Part shown: one piece after another, positions 1-9,390 of the stretch
Layout: each line of letters begins with the position of its first letter
Position numbering within the stretch: the stretch's first letter is position 1
From: Kushneria phyllosphaerae
Lineage (GTDB): Bacteria > Pseudomonadota > Gammaproteobacteria > Pseudomonadales > Halomonadaceae
NCBI RefSeq assembly: GCF_900312995.1
Contig: NZ_ONZI01000003.1
Location: 248,001-312,000, forward strand
Reading direction: 5' to 3'
Length of the DNA: 64,000 bases
Made by a program: the position numbers and the translations under genes
Notes under the pieces: generated by a model
The model's database searches: none
What the model saw: only the letters and a program-made list of their open reading frames with translations
What the model was told of the DNA's origin: nothing

Positions 1-228
1 CAGGAGTCCTGACCCTAAGGCCCTCGTCCCGGCATATCGGCCGTTACACTCGAGTCTCCAGAAAAGACAGTCCGGGTAGAGGGTGATAGGTACCACTGGC
101 AGACAGGGCCATGCGCTGGGTGTCATGATAAGTATTAATACCAATGTTTCCCGTTGCCCAGGCGTCATCCCGGAAAAGTGATGAAGGGGCAATGCGTTCA
201 CGCAGCAACAGCATAACGAGGGGCGAGC
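1..228. other. Left-edge non-coding stretch upstream of the bactofilin gene
   Basis: No convincing coding region or RNA gene is seen here. The last bases (GAGGGGCGAGC before the ATG at 229) supply a purine-rich ribosome binding site for the bactofilin. A promoter is probably in this stretch, but I could not pick a clear -35/-10 pair. Confidence 0.5.
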
Positions 229-798
229 ATGTTCAATAAGTCAAAAAGCGACAGCAGTCTTTCAGAAGCATCTACTGCCCATGCTCGCGAGTCGTCGAGT
301 GATATGGCGTCGGCATCGGGACGTGAACCGTCGGGCAGGGCATTGATTGGCTCAAGGACGCAGGTCACGGGAGAAATACTGGGTGATGAAAACCTGCATA
401 TCGAAGGGACGGTGATCGGCACTGTGACCTTCAGGCATCATACTGTCAGCATCGGCCCTGAAGGCAGGGTCGAAGGAGATGTCATCGGACATTCCCTGTC
501 GGTTTCCGGACACGTTGAAGGGCGGCTGATTGCCGCGCAGAGCGTGACCGTACATGCCGGAGCCAGCGTTGAAGGCGAAATCCATTCCCCCGGGCTGATC
601 CTCAAGGAAGGCGCTGCCTTTCAGGGCACGGTCGACATGAATCCGCACAATCCCTTGCTGGATGACATTTTCGGTAACGATATGGTAAAGCCTCGGCAGA
701 CTTCCCTGGACAATGACCTTTCCTGTGCATCAGCGGAGGGCGAGGCCGAACAGCCCGATGAGATGTCGTTGCTGCAAGGCAGTGAGAAAAGCGTCTAG
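229..798 (+). CDS. Bactofilin (polymer-forming cytoskeletal protein)
   Basis: This 189-aa protein is a bactofilin, a family that self-assembles into filaments at the inner face of the membrane and helps position cell-wall or envelope machinery. Residues about 38-140 carry the family's short beta-helix repeats, with recurring G-x-V-x-G-x-I steps such as HIEGTVIGTV, VEGDVIGHSL and VEGRLIAA. The first 37 residues are Ser/Ala-rich and the last 50 are acidic and probably disordered, which is the usual bactofilin plan of a rigid core with flexible tails. A GAGGGGCGAGC ribosome binding site precedes the ATG. It converges on the SPOR-domain gene, with a hairpin terminator between. In Pseudomonas hslVU sit at this place, so the bactofilin is a local difference. 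Its cell-biological role here is inferred from the family only. Confidence 0.88.
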   Translation: MFNKSKSDSSLSEASTAHARESSSDMASASGREPSGRALIGSRTQVTGEILGDENLHIEGTVIGTVTFRHHTVSIGPEGRVEGDVIGHSLSVSGHVEGRLIAAQSVTVHAGASVEGEIHSPGLILKEGAAFQGTVDMNPHNPLLDDIFGNDMVKPRQTSLDNDLSCASAEGEAEQPDEMSLLQGSEKSV

Positions 799-831
799 GT
801 GAGCTGTTGTCTGTCGTGGGATATTTATTTT

Positions 832-866
832 AAAAAGGCATCTGTCGTATCACGACAGACGCCTTT
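832..866. terminator. Hairpin terminator between convergent bactofilin and SPOR genes
   Basis: The arms TCTGTCGT (841-848) and ACGACAGA (852-859) pair perfectly around a 3-base loop. The stem extends through AAAGGC/GCCTTT with one mismatch. Read on the minus strand it ends in a T run (complement of 832-836), so it suits the SPOR gene best, though it may act both ways. Confidence 0.65.
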
Positions 867-929
867 AGAGACAGGGGCACCACAGCAGAGACAGGGGCAA
901 AATGTCGACCCCTGAACCACTACTGGTGA

Positions 930-1763
930 TTAGCGCTGCTGGATCTGCATCGGATCGATGCCGCGGGTTTGCATCAGCCCCTTGGCGCGCGCAAGCTCAC
1001 CGGAGTCGCGATAGGGACCGGCCTGAACGCGATACCAGGTGGTGTTGTCCGCCGTCTTGACCTGGCTGACCTGCATCACAAGGCCCAGATCACGCAGCTT
1101 GCCGGCCATATTGTTGGCATCGCTTTGTGACTTGAACGACGCTGCCTGCAGCATGTAGCTGGGGCCGCTGCTGGCATTTGCCTGCTTTGCGGGCGCGCTC
1201 TTCTGGCTGCTGGACGCCTCATGGCGAGAGGCCATCTGCTGAATGGCATCACTGCTGCTGGCACTGCTTTTGGGTTCGGACTTTTGCGTCGGGGCGCTCT
1301 GCTGTGACGAAGAGCTCCTGTTGCCATCGGGATTGCTCACCGTGGCCTTGCTGGTGTTGCCGGCAATGCGCCTGGCGTGCTGTTCCAGCACGGCGCCTTC
1401 GGTACCCGGGCGCGGGGCCGAACTGTAGTCTTCCACGTTCGGTGCAATCACTTCCGACTCGGGCAGCAGGGTATAGAACTCAAACGTCGGCATCTGGCCT
1501 TCTTCGCTGGCCTGCGATGACGCTTCACCTTCCTGTTGCTGATTGCCGCCATCGGCGCGCTTTTTGGCCACGACAGCGGCCACCTGGTCGCGCTTGGGCG
1601 GGGCATCATTCTGGAAGTACTGCGCAATGGCAAAGCCTGCGATGATGCCGACCAGTGCCCACAGCCAGCCCGGAATGTGGAAGCCGTCGCCGCCGGATCT
1701 TGACTTGTTGCGTGATGTGGCGCCCTTGCCCGAGGGCGCCTTTTTGCTCTGGCGCTGTGCCAT
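930..1763 (-). CDS. SPOR-domain membrane protein (FtsN-like)
   Basis: This 277-aa protein has a basic cytoplasmic N-terminus (residues 1-30), one membrane segment (about 32-50, GWLWALVGIIAGFAIAQYF), a long low-complexity Ser/Gln/Ala-rich periplasmic linker, and a C-terminal SPOR domain (about 200-275, starting YMLQAASFKS). SPOR domains bind glycan strands stripped of stem peptides at the division septum. The layout matches FtsN and the related protein encoded next to argS in Pseudomonas. The start codon immediately follows the argS stop codon on the same strand, so the two are probably co-transcribed. I cannot say whether this is the essential FtsN or a paralogue. Short FtsN essential-region motifs were not recognised. 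Confidence 0.85.
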   Translation of the reverse strand: MAQRQSKKAPSGKGATSRNKSRSGGDGFHIPGWLWALVGIIAGFAIAQYFQNDAPPKRDQVAAVVAKKRADGGNQQQEGEASSQASEEGQMPTFEFYTLLPESEVIAPNVEDYSSAPRPGTEGAVLEQHARRIAGNTSKATVSNPDGNRSSSSQQSAPTQKSEPKSSASSSDAIQQMASRHEASSSQKSAPAKQANASSGPSYMLQAASFKSQSDANNMAGKLRDLGLVMQVSQVKTADNTTWYRVQAGPYRDSGELARAKGLMQTRGIDPMQIQQR

Positions 1764-3449
1764 TTACATCTCCCTGGGGGCCGACACGCCCAGCAGGTCA
1801 AGACCGTTGCGCATGACCTGACGGACGGCCATGCCGAGCGCCAGCCGTGCATTGCGCAGGTCAGCGTCATCGACCATGACCTTGACGGCGTTGTAGCAGG
1901 TGTGGAATTCGCTGGCGAGCTCCTGCAGATACAGGGCAATCTGCTGGGGTTCGCGCTGGTCGGCGGCGCGGCGCACGGTTTCGGGCCAGCTGCCCAGCCG
2001 GTTGATGAGATCGCGCTCGCGAGCATCCTCGAGCAGATGCAGCGACGCGCGCGCCAGGGTCTCATCAAAGGCCCAGCCGTTGTCGGCAGCCTTCGCCTCG
2101 ACACTGCACACGCGAGCGTGAGCGTACTGGGCGTAATAGACCGGATTGTCGCTGGACTGGGAGCGTGCCAGATCAATATCAAAAGTCATCTGAGACGTTG
2201 CCGCACGCGATACCAGGAAGTAGCGCGTGGCGTCACGGCCGACTTCATCGATCAGGTCGCGCAGGGTGACGTAGCTGCCGGCCCGCTTGGAGAGTTTAAC
2301 CTCCTGGCCCGAGCGTGTGACCATTACCATCTGGTGCAGCACGTAGTCCGGCCAGCCCTTCGGGATGCCGGTATCAAGTGCCTGCAGCCCGGCACGCACG
2401 CGGGTGACCGTAGAGTGGTGATCGGCACCCTGCTCGTTGATGACGGTGGTGAAACCACGCTGCCACTTGTCCAGGTGATAGGCGACATCGGGCAGGAAGT
2501 AGGTGTATCCGCCCTCGCGCTTTCGCATCACGCGGTCCTTGTCATCCCCGAAGTCCGTGGTCTTGAGCCACAGCGCACCGTCGGATTCATAGGTATGACC
2601 GCCTTCGATCAGGCGTTTGACGGTGGCATCTACCTTGCCGCTCTCGTAAAGATTGGACTCCAGAAAGAAGACATCGAAGCCAACGCCGAAGGCCTTGAGG
2701 TCAAGATCCTGCTCATGGCGCAGCCAGGCCACGGCAAAGGCGCGAATGGCGTCCATGTCATCAGGATTGGCCGAGGCCGTCACCTGACGATCATCGGCCG
2801 TGACGGTATCGCCCTGCATGTAGGCGCGTGCCACATCCTGAATATACTCGCCGCGATAGCCGTCCGCCGGCCAGGCCGGGTCGTTGGGCTCGATGCCCTT
2901 GATACGGGCTGCCACCGACAGAGCCAGATTGTCGATCTGGGCGCCGGCATCGTTGTAGTAGAACTCGCGGGTGACCTCAAAGCCGTTGGCTTCGAGCAGG
3001 CGGCACAGGCTGTCGCCTACCGCTGCGCCGCGGCCGTGACCCACGTGCAGCGGCCCGGTCGGGTTGGCCGAGACAAACTCGACCTGCACCTTCTGACCGG
3101 CCCCGTCGCGGTTGCGACCAAACTCGTCGCCGGCATCGAGGATGTCGAAAAGCACCTCGCCGGCGGCGCTGGTGTTGACGAAAAAATTGATAAAGCCGGG
3201 GCCTGCAATCTCGACGCTTGCGATGGCGCTGGAGGCCGGCAGGGCTGCAATCAGGCGCTCGGCCAGATCGCGCGGCTTCATGCCGGCGGGTTTGGCCAGC
3301 ATCATGGCCAGATTGCTGGCGTAGTCGCCGTGGGCCCGGTCACGCGCAGCATCGACACGAATGTCGGGCTGGGTGCCAACGGGCAGCGCGCCTTCGGCCT
3401 TGAGCGCCTCGAGCGCCGTATTGAGCAGTAAGGTGATCGTCTCTTTCAT
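1764..3449 (-). CDS. argS: Arginyl-tRNA synthetase
   Basis: ArgS charges tRNA-Arg with arginine in the cytoplasm. It is a class I synthetase: the HIGH-type signature appears as HVGH in [14 protein letters not shown], and the KMSKS-type loop is KLSKRAG. The N-terminal add-1 domain and the C-terminal DALR anticodon-binding domain are both present, and 561 aa is normal for the family. An in-frame ATG lies 24 codons further upstream (3521), but MKETITLLL at 3449 is the usual family N-terminus, so I take it as the start. It sits downstream of priA on the same strand and directly abuts the SPOR gene, as in Pseudomonas. The complete domains and lack of disruption suggest the normal housekeeping copy. 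Confidence 0.96.
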   Translation of the reverse strand: MKETITLLLNTALEALKAEGALPVGTQPDIRVDAARDRAHGDYASNLAMMLAKPAGMKPRDLAERLIAALPASSAIASVEIAGPGFINFFVNTSAAGEVLFDILDAGDEFGRNRDGAGQKVQVEFVSANPTGPLHVGHGRGAAVGDSLCRLLEANGFEVTREFYYNDAGAQIDNLALSVAARIKGIEPNDPAWPADGYRGEYIQDVARAYMQGDTVTADDRQVTASANPDDMDAIRAFAVAWLRHEQDLDLKAFGVGFDVFFLESNLYESGKVDATVKRLIEGGHTYESDGALWLKTTDFGDDKDRVMRKREGGYTYFLPDVAYHLDKWQRGFTTVINEQGADHHSTVTRVRAGLQALDTGIPKGWPDYVLHQMVMVTRSGQEVKLSKRAGSYVTLRDLIDEVGRDATRYFLVSRAATSQMTFDIDLARSQSSDNPVYYAQYAHARVCSVEAKAADNGWAFDETLARASLHLLEDARERDLINRLGSWPETVRRAADQREPQQIALYLQELASEFHTCYNAVKVMVDDADLRNARLALGMAVRQVMRNGLDLLGVSAPREM

Positions 3450-3669
3450 GCTGGCATCTATGGTCGTGGATGACTGGCCCGACGCATTCGGCCAGGTCTT
3501 GAACTGCGCGCCTCGTAACAAATCGTCCTCGCTGACGATGAATCCGCTATCGATGACTCAACGGGGGCAGGCGCTTTGGCGCCCGCCATTATCGTTCAAC
3601 CGGAGACAGTGTCAAAACCGGTATTGTGTCCGGTGTGTATCAGGCGCATGTTGCGCCGGCCCTGTTGGC
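3450..3669 (-). other. priA-argS spacer
   Basis: This 220-bp gap between the priA stop and the argS start probably holds the argS promoter. A GC-rich imperfect hairpin (GGGCGC and GCGCCTGCCC type arms, about 3565-3590) lacks a T run, so I do not call it a terminator. No small gene is seen. Confidence 0.35.
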
Positions 3670-5904
3670 TCAGTACATCTCCTGCGGATCGATGTCGATG
3701 CTGTAGCGCAGGCGTCTTGCATCGGCCTGCTGCATCATCCATTCATCCAGCCAGGCACTGGCCTCATGCAGTGCGCTGCGCCGGTCGGCGCTGAGCAGCA
3801 GCTGGGCATGATAGCGATTCTGGCGCCGCTCCATGGGGGCCGGCACCGGGCCCAGACAGTGAACCGCCAGACCCCGTTCGTTGAGCCATGCCCGCATGGC
3901 GTCTCCGGCCCGGGTGAAGAGTTCGATGACGGCTTCCATGCGGGCGCTTTCACCCCGCATCAGGGCCATGAAGCGAAAGGGCGGCAGCCCGGCCAGACGA
4001 CGCTCGGTGAGCAGCTCCTCGGCCAGGGCGTCATAGCCTTCCTCAACCAGCAGCCTCAGGCTCGGATCCTCGGGGTGCAGGGTCTGAATGAGTACCCGTC
4101 CCGGGTGCTGCGCCCGCCCGGCCCGCCCGGCGACCTGGGTCAGCAGCTGCGCGGAATGTTCAAGCGCGCGGAAGTCGGCACTATAAAGGCCGCCATCGGC
4201 ATTGACCACGACCACCAGGGTGACATGAGGAAAGTGATGCCCCTTGGCCAGCATCTGGGTGCCGACCAGCAGACAGGAAGTGCCCTGTCGGATCTCGGCC
4301 AGTGTCTGTTCCATTGCGTCACGTCGACGGGTGCTGTCGCGGTCAATGCGCATGATGCGGGTGTCGCTGAAGGCTTCCTGCAGCGCCTCTTCAGCGCGTT
4401 CGGTGCCGGCCCCCTGGGGTCTGAGGTCAGCACTGCCACATTTCGGGCAGGCATCCGGAACGCCGCGCTGTTGTTCGCAGTGATGACAGATCAGGCGGTG
4501 CGGGTCGCGGTGCAACGTCATGCGGGCGTCGCACTGCGGACATTCGGCCAGCCAGCCGCACTGATGACAGGTCAGCGTCGGGGCAAAACCACGGCGATTG
4601 ACAAAAACCAGCACCTGACGCCCGGCCTCCAGGTGCTCCCTGATGGCCGTCAGCGCCTGCGGTCCCAGTCCACCGCGCTGCGGTTTGCCGCGCAGATCCA
4701 CCAGAGACAGGGCGGCCGGCGCGGCATTGCCCGCACGGGTGTTGAGGCGCAGGTGGCGGTAGTGACCGTCGCGTGCGCGGGCAAGGCTTTCAAGCGAGGG
4801 GGTGGCGCTGCCCAGCACGATGGGGACGCCGTCATGCTGGGCGCGAACGATGGCCAGATCGCGGGCGTGATAGCGCAGGCTGTCCTGCTGCTTGAAGGAG
4901 CCATCGTGCTCTTCATCCACGATGATGACACCGGGGGATGCCAGCGGCGTAAAGACCGCCGAGCGGGTGCCGATCAGCACGGCGGCGCGTCCCGAGCGTG
5001 CGGCTTCCCAGCTGTCGAGGCGCTCGTTGTCATTGAGGCCGGAGTGCAGGGCGATGACCGGGGCATTAAAGCGCTTTCGAAAGCGCGACAGGGTCTGTGG
5101 GGTCAGGCCGATCTCGGGGACCAGCACCAGCGCCTGACGCCCGCGATCCAGCACCGCTTCGATCAGCTGTAAATAGACTTCAGTCTTGCCGCTGCCGGTA
5201 ACGCCGTGCAGAAGCGATACCCGAAACCGGTCCAGATCCTGATGCAGCTCGGCCAGCACACCCGCCTGTTCACGGTTAAGCGGCAGCGTGGGCTCGGCCA
5301 GTGTTCCGGAGGGTCGATCACTGACCGGCGCTGCCACGCTTTCCTCGCGACAGTCGATAAGTCCCTTGTCACGCAGGGCGTTCAGCTGTGTTCGATTGAA
5401 CCCCAGCGCCGAGATCGCCGGCGCCACCAGCCCGCGTGGATGCTGGGCAATGGCGGCCAGCAACTCGGCCTGACGAGGCGCGCGCGTGAGGGCATCATCA
5501 GGGGTGCGTCCCGATGCTGTCATGAACCAGCGCGCCTGGGAGCGTGCAGCCAGCGGGCGCCCCTGACGCAGCAGGGCCGGCATGGCGCCGTTGATCGTCT
5601 CACCCAGCGAATGCTGGTAGTAGCGCGCTGCAAACCGGCACAGCCACAGCCAGTCTGCAGGCAGGGGGCTGCGGTCAATCAGAGCTTCGATGTCGCGCAG
5701 GCGATCAAGGGGGACATCACTGTGCGAGCGAACCTCGATGACGACACCGATCACCGATCGTCGTCCAAAGGGTATACGTACACGCACACCAGCGACCCAG
5801 CCCTCTTCGGGCGCATCACGGCCGGGCAGATAGTCGAACACTCGCTTGAGGGGTGAGGGCACGGCCACCGCCAGAATCACGCGGTCAGGCCCGGGCTTGG
5901 ACAC
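3670..5904 (-). CDS. priA: Primosomal replication-restart helicase PriA
   Basis: PriA is a superfamily 2 3'-to-5' helicase that recognises stalled or recombination-generated forks and reloads the replicative helicase. Visible motifs are Walker A GVTGSGKTEVY, the DEEH box in IIVDEEHDGSFKQ, and a helicase C-terminal domain. The Zn-binding cysteine cluster inserted in the helicase core runs from CHQCGWLAECPQC to CHHCEQQ and CPKCGS. The open frame extends 37 codons upstream of the likely start. I choose GTG at 5904 because it begins the conserved PriA N-terminus (VILAVAVPSPLKRVFDYLPG follows) and has GGAG about 10 bases upstream, giving 744 aa, close to the family norm. The neighbour argS lies downstream on the same strand. 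The gene appears complete. Confidence 0.95.
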   Translation of the reverse strand: MSKPGPDRVILAVAVPSPLKRVFDYLPGRDAPEEGWVAGVRVRIPFGRRSVIGVVIEVRSHSDVPLDRLRDIEALIDRSPLPADWLWLCRFAARYYQHSLGETINGAMPALLRQGRPLAARSQARWFMTASGRTPDDALTRAPRQAELLAAIAQHPRGLVAPAISALGFNRTQLNALRDKGLIDCREESVAAPVSDRPSGTLAEPTLPLNREQAGVLAELHQDLDRFRVSLLHGVTGSGKTEVYLQLIEAVLDRGRQALVLVPEIGLTPQTLSRFRKRFNAPVIALHSGLNDNERLDSWEAARSGRAAVLIGTRSAVFTPLASPGVIIVDEEHDGSFKQQDSLRYHARDLAIVRAQHDGVPIVLGSATPSLESLARARDGHYRHLRLNTRAGNAAPAALSLVDLRGKPQRGGLGPQALTAIREHLEAGRQVLVFVNRRGFAPTLTCHQCGWLAECPQCDARMTLHRDPHRLICHHCEQQRGVPDACPKCGSADLRPQGAGTERAEEALQEAFSDTRIMRIDRDSTRRRDAMEQTLAEIRQGTSCLLVGTQMLAKGHHFPHVTLVVVVNADGGLYSADFRALEHSAQLLTQVAGRAGRAQHPGRVLIQTLHPEDPSLRLLVEEGYDALAEELLTERRLAGLPPFRFMALMRGESARMEAVIELFTRAGDAMRAWLNERGLAVHCLGPVPAPMERRQNRYHAQLLLSADRRSALHEASAWLDEWMMQQADARRLRYSIDIDPQEMY

Positions 5905-6136
5905 GATCGGCTTGCTCCAGAAGTAAAAAGAGGATGATTCGGCCCGACTGTCGAGGGTGGTCTCACGGGCCGCGGCAGGGTAGCACGTTCCATGCCGGGC
6001 GTGAGGGGTGGGCATGAATGCCCTGATGTAGTGCGCTTGTACCCTGGCTGCGCATGGGCTGTGTCAGCTTGTGAGCAGGGGGCTTTTTCGTTACGCTGCG
6101 CCGGATTGATCGTTGATTTTCAATCGGATAAAAGAC

Positions 6137-7408
6137 ATGTCCCAAGACAAGAGACAGGCAGCACTGGATTATCACGCTCACCCGATTCCGGGAAAGCTGA
6201 GCATCGAAGTTACCAAACCCACGACCTCCTCAAAACATCTTGCCATGGCCTATAGCCCGGGCGTGGCCGAGCCGGTCCGTGAAATTGCGCGCGACCCCGA
6301 AACGGCCTATCGCTATACCGGCAAGGGTAACCTGGTTGCCGTCATCTCCAATGGGAGCGCCATCCTCGGTCTCGGTAATCTGGGGGCGCTGGCCAGCAAG
6401 CCGGTCATGGAAGGCAAGGGGGTGCTGTTCAAGCGCTTTGCCGGCATCAATGCCATCGATATCGAGGTCGACAACGCCGACCCTCGCGCCTTTATCGAGA
6501 CCGTGGCCAATATTGCCTGCAGCTGGGGCGGCATTAATCTGGAAGACATCAAGGCGCCCGAGTGCTTTCAGATCGAGCGCGAGCTCAAGGCACGCTGCGA
6601 TATCCCGGTCTTTCATGATGACCAGCACGGCACGGCCATCGTGACCGCCGCCGGACTGCTCAACGCTCTGGATATCGCCGGCAAGACGCTGTCACAGGCC
6701 CGCATTGTCTGTCTGGGCGCCGGCTCGGCCGCCATCGCCTGCATGAATTTGTTGATCGCCTGTGGCGCCACGCCCGGCAACATCCGCATGCTTGACAGCA
6801 AGGGCGTCATTCACGACGGCCGTGACGATCTCAACGAGTTCAAGGCGCGCTACGCGGCGACTACCTCCGAGCGCAGCCTGGATGATGCCATCGACGGTGC
6901 CGATGTCTTTATCGGTCTGTCCGGCCCCAATCTGTTCGCTGCAGAGCAGTTAAGGAAAATGGCCGCCAATCCCGTGGTGTTTGCCTGTTCCAACCCGGAC
7001 CCGGAAATTCACCCTGATACGGCGCATGCCACGCGTGATGATGTGATCATGGCCACCGGGCGGTCGGACTATCCTAATCAGGTCAACAACGTGCTGGGCT
7101 TTCCCTTCATCTTCCGCGGCGCGCTGGATGTGCGGGCCCGCGAAATCAACGAAGAGATGAAGGTCGCTGCCGTATACGCCCTCAAGGACCTCGCCCGCGA
7201 GCCGGTCACGCAGGAAGTGCTGAGTGCCTATGAGCTTGAATCTCTCGAGTTCGGCCGCGGCTACATCATTCCCACGCCGCTGGATTCACGCCTGCTGGAT
7301 CGCGTTTCCTCGGCCGTGGCCCGCGCTGCAGTAGATTCGGGCGTGGCCACGAAGGGCTACCCGTCCCACTATCCGCTGGCAAGCGTTGAGGATGTCTACG
7401 GCGGCTGA
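6137..7408 (+). CDS. maeB: NADP-type malic enzyme, short form
   Basis: This enzyme oxidatively decarboxylates malate to pyruvate, giving NAD(P)H. The 423-aa protein has the malic N-terminal domain (SPGVAEPVREI; FAGINAIDIEVD with metal-binding acidic residues) and the NAD-binding domain with the dinucleotide motif CLGAGSAAIAC and GTAIVTAAGLLNALD before it. It lacks the C-terminal phosphotransacetylase-like domain of the long (about 760 aa) enterobacterial MaeB, so it is the short type found between priA and ponA in Pseudomonas. I place the start at MSQDKRQAALDYH (6137) rather than at the ATG 8 codons upstream, because it fits the family N-terminus. It diverges from priA. Cofactor preference (NADP or NAD) cannot be settled by eye. 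Confidence 0.92.
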   Translation: MSQDKRQAALDYHAHPIPGKLSIEVTKPTTSSKHLAMAYSPGVAEPVREIARDPETAYRYTGKGNLVAVISNGSAILGLGNLGALASKPVMEGKGVLFKRFAGINAIDIEVDNADPRAFIETVANIACSWGGINLEDIKAPECFQIERELKARCDIPVFHDDQHGTAIVTAAGLLNALDIAGKTLSQARIVCLGAGSAAIACMNLLIACGATPGNIRMLDSKGVIHDGRDDLNEFKARYAATTSERSLDDAIDGADVFIGLSGPNLFAAEQLRKMAANPVVFACSNPDPEIHPDTAHATRDDVIMATGRSDYPNQVNNVLGFPFIFRGALDVRAREINEEMKVAAVYALKDLAREPVTQEVLSAYELESLEFGRGYIIPTPLDSRLLDRVSSAVARAAVDSGVATKGYPSHYPLASVEDVYGG

Positions 7409-7432
7409 TCCCATGCCAGTATCGCGTCAAAC

Positions 7433-7465
7433 AAAAACCCCGCACCAGTGGTGCGGGGTTTTTTT
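7433..7465. terminator. Strong bidirectional rho-independent terminator
   Basis: CCCCGCACC (7438-7446) pairs perfectly with GGTGCGGGG (7450-7458) around an AGT loop, with five A upstream and seven T downstream. It lies between the convergent malic enzyme and DUF481 genes and should stop transcription from both sides. Confidence 0.92.
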
Positions 7466-7482
7466 ATGACAAACGCCCGGCG

Positions 7483-8265
7483 TCAGAAGTCGTAAACCAC
7501 CGAGACGGCCGTGGTGGTATCGGTCTTGTGTTCGGCGTCTTCGGGCGGATCATCATTGAAGTCGACATCGTAGGACAGGCGCATGGCCAGGGCGTCATTG
7601 ATGGCCACGGTCATCGAGGTCTGGGAGCGCATGATGAGATTGAGCCCGGTGGCTTCCAGCACCAGATCCTGACCGAAGGTCGCCGTATCCGAAACCTGCC
7701 AGCGATAGTTCAGGCCGCTATAGGCCAGCGCCCGATATTTTTTCTCATCGCTATCGGTATAGCTGTCACGGCGCACGCCGGGGCCGGCCTCGATCGAGAG
7801 CGACTGCGGCGGCCCGCTGAGCAGCTGGCGGCCGTAACCGCCGGCCAGTGTGCTCTGGGAGTTGTAGCCGGCAAAACGGTCCTTGCGCCAGCGCGCCAGG
7901 CCAAAGAGGTAGTTGTCATCGTCGAGGTCATAGCGGGTGCGCCCGCCGAGATTGTAATTTTCGGCCGAGGTGTCGTCTTCATCGCTGGCGCTGTTGATGC
8001 CGGCATAGAGATTCCACGACCAGGGGCCGCGGTACCAGGTGAGATCGGCATTGGTACGCAGGCTGGAGCTGTTGCTGTTGCCTGACAGTTTCGTATAGCC
8101 CAGCGCATATTCGCCATCAAAGTCTTCGTCGGCCTTCTGGGCGCTTTCCAGCGTTGAATAACCGGCAAAGTTTTCGTTATCGGCGGCCAGACTCTGTCCA
8201 CTCGACAGTGCGGTGATCAAAAGCGGTAGAACAGGAACAAAAAAACGTGTGTAGCGTGAACCCAT
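7483..8265 (-). CDS. DUF481 family outer-membrane-type beta-barrel protein (copy 1)
   Basis: This 260-aa protein has a signal peptide (residues 1-28, cut near SLAA-DNE) followed by alternating amphipathic strands rich in Tyr, Trp, Asp and Ser. It ends in VVYDF, the terminal aromatic expected of an outer-membrane barrel. DUF481 proteins (YdiY-like) are predicted barrels, and no function is firmly known to me. The features include GYTKLSGNSNS near residue 56, typical of the family, where E. coli YdiY-like proteins also show LSGNT. It lies directly downstream of a paralogue on the same strand, about 200 bp away, and the pair shares many blocks (LFGLARW/YEK-RFSGY, YGRQL, EAGPG). The acidic surface loops fit a halotolerant host. 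Function is unassigned. Confidence 0.82.
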   Translation of the reverse strand: MGSRYTRFFVPVLPLLITALSSGQSLAADNENFAGYSTLESAQKADEDFDGEYALGYTKLSGNSNSSSLRTNADLTWYRGPWSWNLYAGINSASDEDDTSAENYNLGGRTRYDLDDDNYLFGLARWRKDRFAGYNSQSTLAGGYGRQLLSGPPQSLSIEAGPGVRRDSYTDSDEKKYRALAYSGLNYRWQVSDTATFGQDLVLEATGLNLIMRSQTSMTVAINDALAMRLSYDVDFNDDPPEDAEHKTDTTTAVSVVYDF

Positions 8266-8468
8266 GGTAATGGAAATCTCTTGAATACCGATGCGCTGCG
8301 GTGGCAGCTTTAGTGGTTTTGGCCCATATGGCGGTATCGCAGCGCGCCCTGATGCCGGACATGGCGCTGCGCGACAGCAGTGTGCCCGGAAGGCCTGAAG
8401 GCGACACGGGGTTTGGGGTCACGTTTTGTGAGAAGTGATGTCTTCGTGGTCTGAAACGTTGAACGGCG

Positions 8469-9311
8469 TTAGAAGTTGTAAACCACCGAGGCCGCCGTGG
8501 TGCGATCGGTGTGGGCATCCGCTTCACGCGGCGGATTCGAGTTGCTCTTGATGTCGTGTGACACCCGCAGCGCCAGGCTTGAATTGATCGATACCGAAAT
8601 GGCCGAGTACGAGCGCAGGGTCACATTGTCATCGGCGCCCTCGACCGAAAACTGCTGAATAAAGCTTGCGGTATCGGACAGCGACAGGGAGTAGTCGGCG
8701 GCCAGATAGCCCAGCAGCATGTGTCGGCTGCCACCGTTTTCGTAATCGTCAAAACGATAGCCCGGGCCGGCTTCCAGCGACAGGGCCTGAAGGTCGGTAT
8801 CAAACAGCTGACGGCCATAGCCAACGATGGTCGTGAACTGATTGTCATAGCCCGAGAAGCGCTCCTTTTCATAGCGCGCCAGCCCGAAGAGATAGTTGGG
8901 TGAGTCTCCCAGCGAATAGCGCTCACGCTGACTGAACAGGTATTGCTCGGCGGTGGTGTTTTCACTGTCTCTGACGTTTTTGACCTCGGCGCGGGTGGTG
9001 TGCGTCCAGGCCTGGTCATACCAGGTGATGCGGCCCTTGCCCAGCAGCGTCTCGGTGTTGGTATTGCCGGAAAGCGCGGTATAGCCAAGCTCGATGGCGG
9101 CCGAGAAGGGGACGGAATCATCGCTGGGCGGCGGCGGGGCATAAAACAGTGAATCGGCGGCCCGGGCACTGTGGTGCCAGCAGACGGCCATGACGGCGAG
9201 CACGAATACTCCGAGACCCCGGCGACGGGTTGGGGACGTGCGAGACGTGATCACCGGCGCAGGCGCGGTTGTGACATCGGTATTGGCGTGAACGGGTGGG
9301 TACATGGTCAT
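8469..9311 (-). CDS. DUF481 family outer-membrane-type beta-barrel protein (copy 2)
   Basis: This is a 280-aa paralogue of the neighbouring DUF481 protein. Shared blocks are ELGYTALSGNTNTETLLGKG, YLFGLARYEKERFSGY, GYGRQLF and EAGPGYRF, and the protein ends in VVYNF. The N-terminus is odd: about 30 residues rich in Thr and Pro precede the hydrophobic segment GLGVFVLAVMAVCW and the likely signal-peptidase site SARAA-DS. The true start could therefore lie downstream of 9311; no strong ribosome binding site is seen before the first ATG. It lies downstream of PBP1A on the same strand. Tandem duplication followed by divergence is the simplest origin. The role is unknown, probably an outer-membrane barrel. 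Confidence 0.8.
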   Translation of the reverse strand: MTMYPPVHANTDVTTAPAPVITSRTSPTRRRGLGVFVLAVMAVCWHHSARAADSLFYAPPPPSDDSVPFSAAIELGYTALSGNTNTETLLGKGRITWYDQAWTHTTRAEVKNVRDSENTTAEQYLFSQRERYSLGDSPNYLFGLARYEKERFSGYDNQFTTIVGYGRQLFDTDLQALSLEAGPGYRFDDYENGGSRHMLLGYLAADYSLSLSDTASFIQQFSVEGADDNVTLRSYSAISVSINSSLALRVSHDIKSNSNPPREADAHTDRTTAASVVYNF

Positions 9312-9332
9312 GACGTATCGTTGCAGTTTGAA

Positions 9333-9363
9333 TGTCTGTCCGGGCAGGGCGCCCGGACAGACA
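9333..9363 (-). terminator. Perfect 13-bp hairpin downstream of PBP1A, without a T run
   Basis: TGTCTGTCCGGGC (9333-9345) and GCCCGGACAGACA (9351-9363) are perfect reverse complements around a 5-base loop. It sits between the PBP1A stop and the DUF481 copy 2 start. No T run follows on either strand, so it may be an mRNA 3'-end stabiliser or attenuator rather than a classic terminator. Confidence 0.45.
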
Positions 9364-9390
9364 GATAGGCGCGATTAGAAACAGGCGCGA

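Noticed and set aside
1902..3431. 509-aa plus-strand open frame antisense to argS
   Set aside because: It lies wholly opposite a well-supported synthetase gene and reads as low-complexity shadow translation with no family motif.
3361..5172. 603-aa plus-strand open frame antisense to priA
   Set aside because: It overlaps argS and priA completely on the opposite strand; GC-rich DNA often yields such frames.
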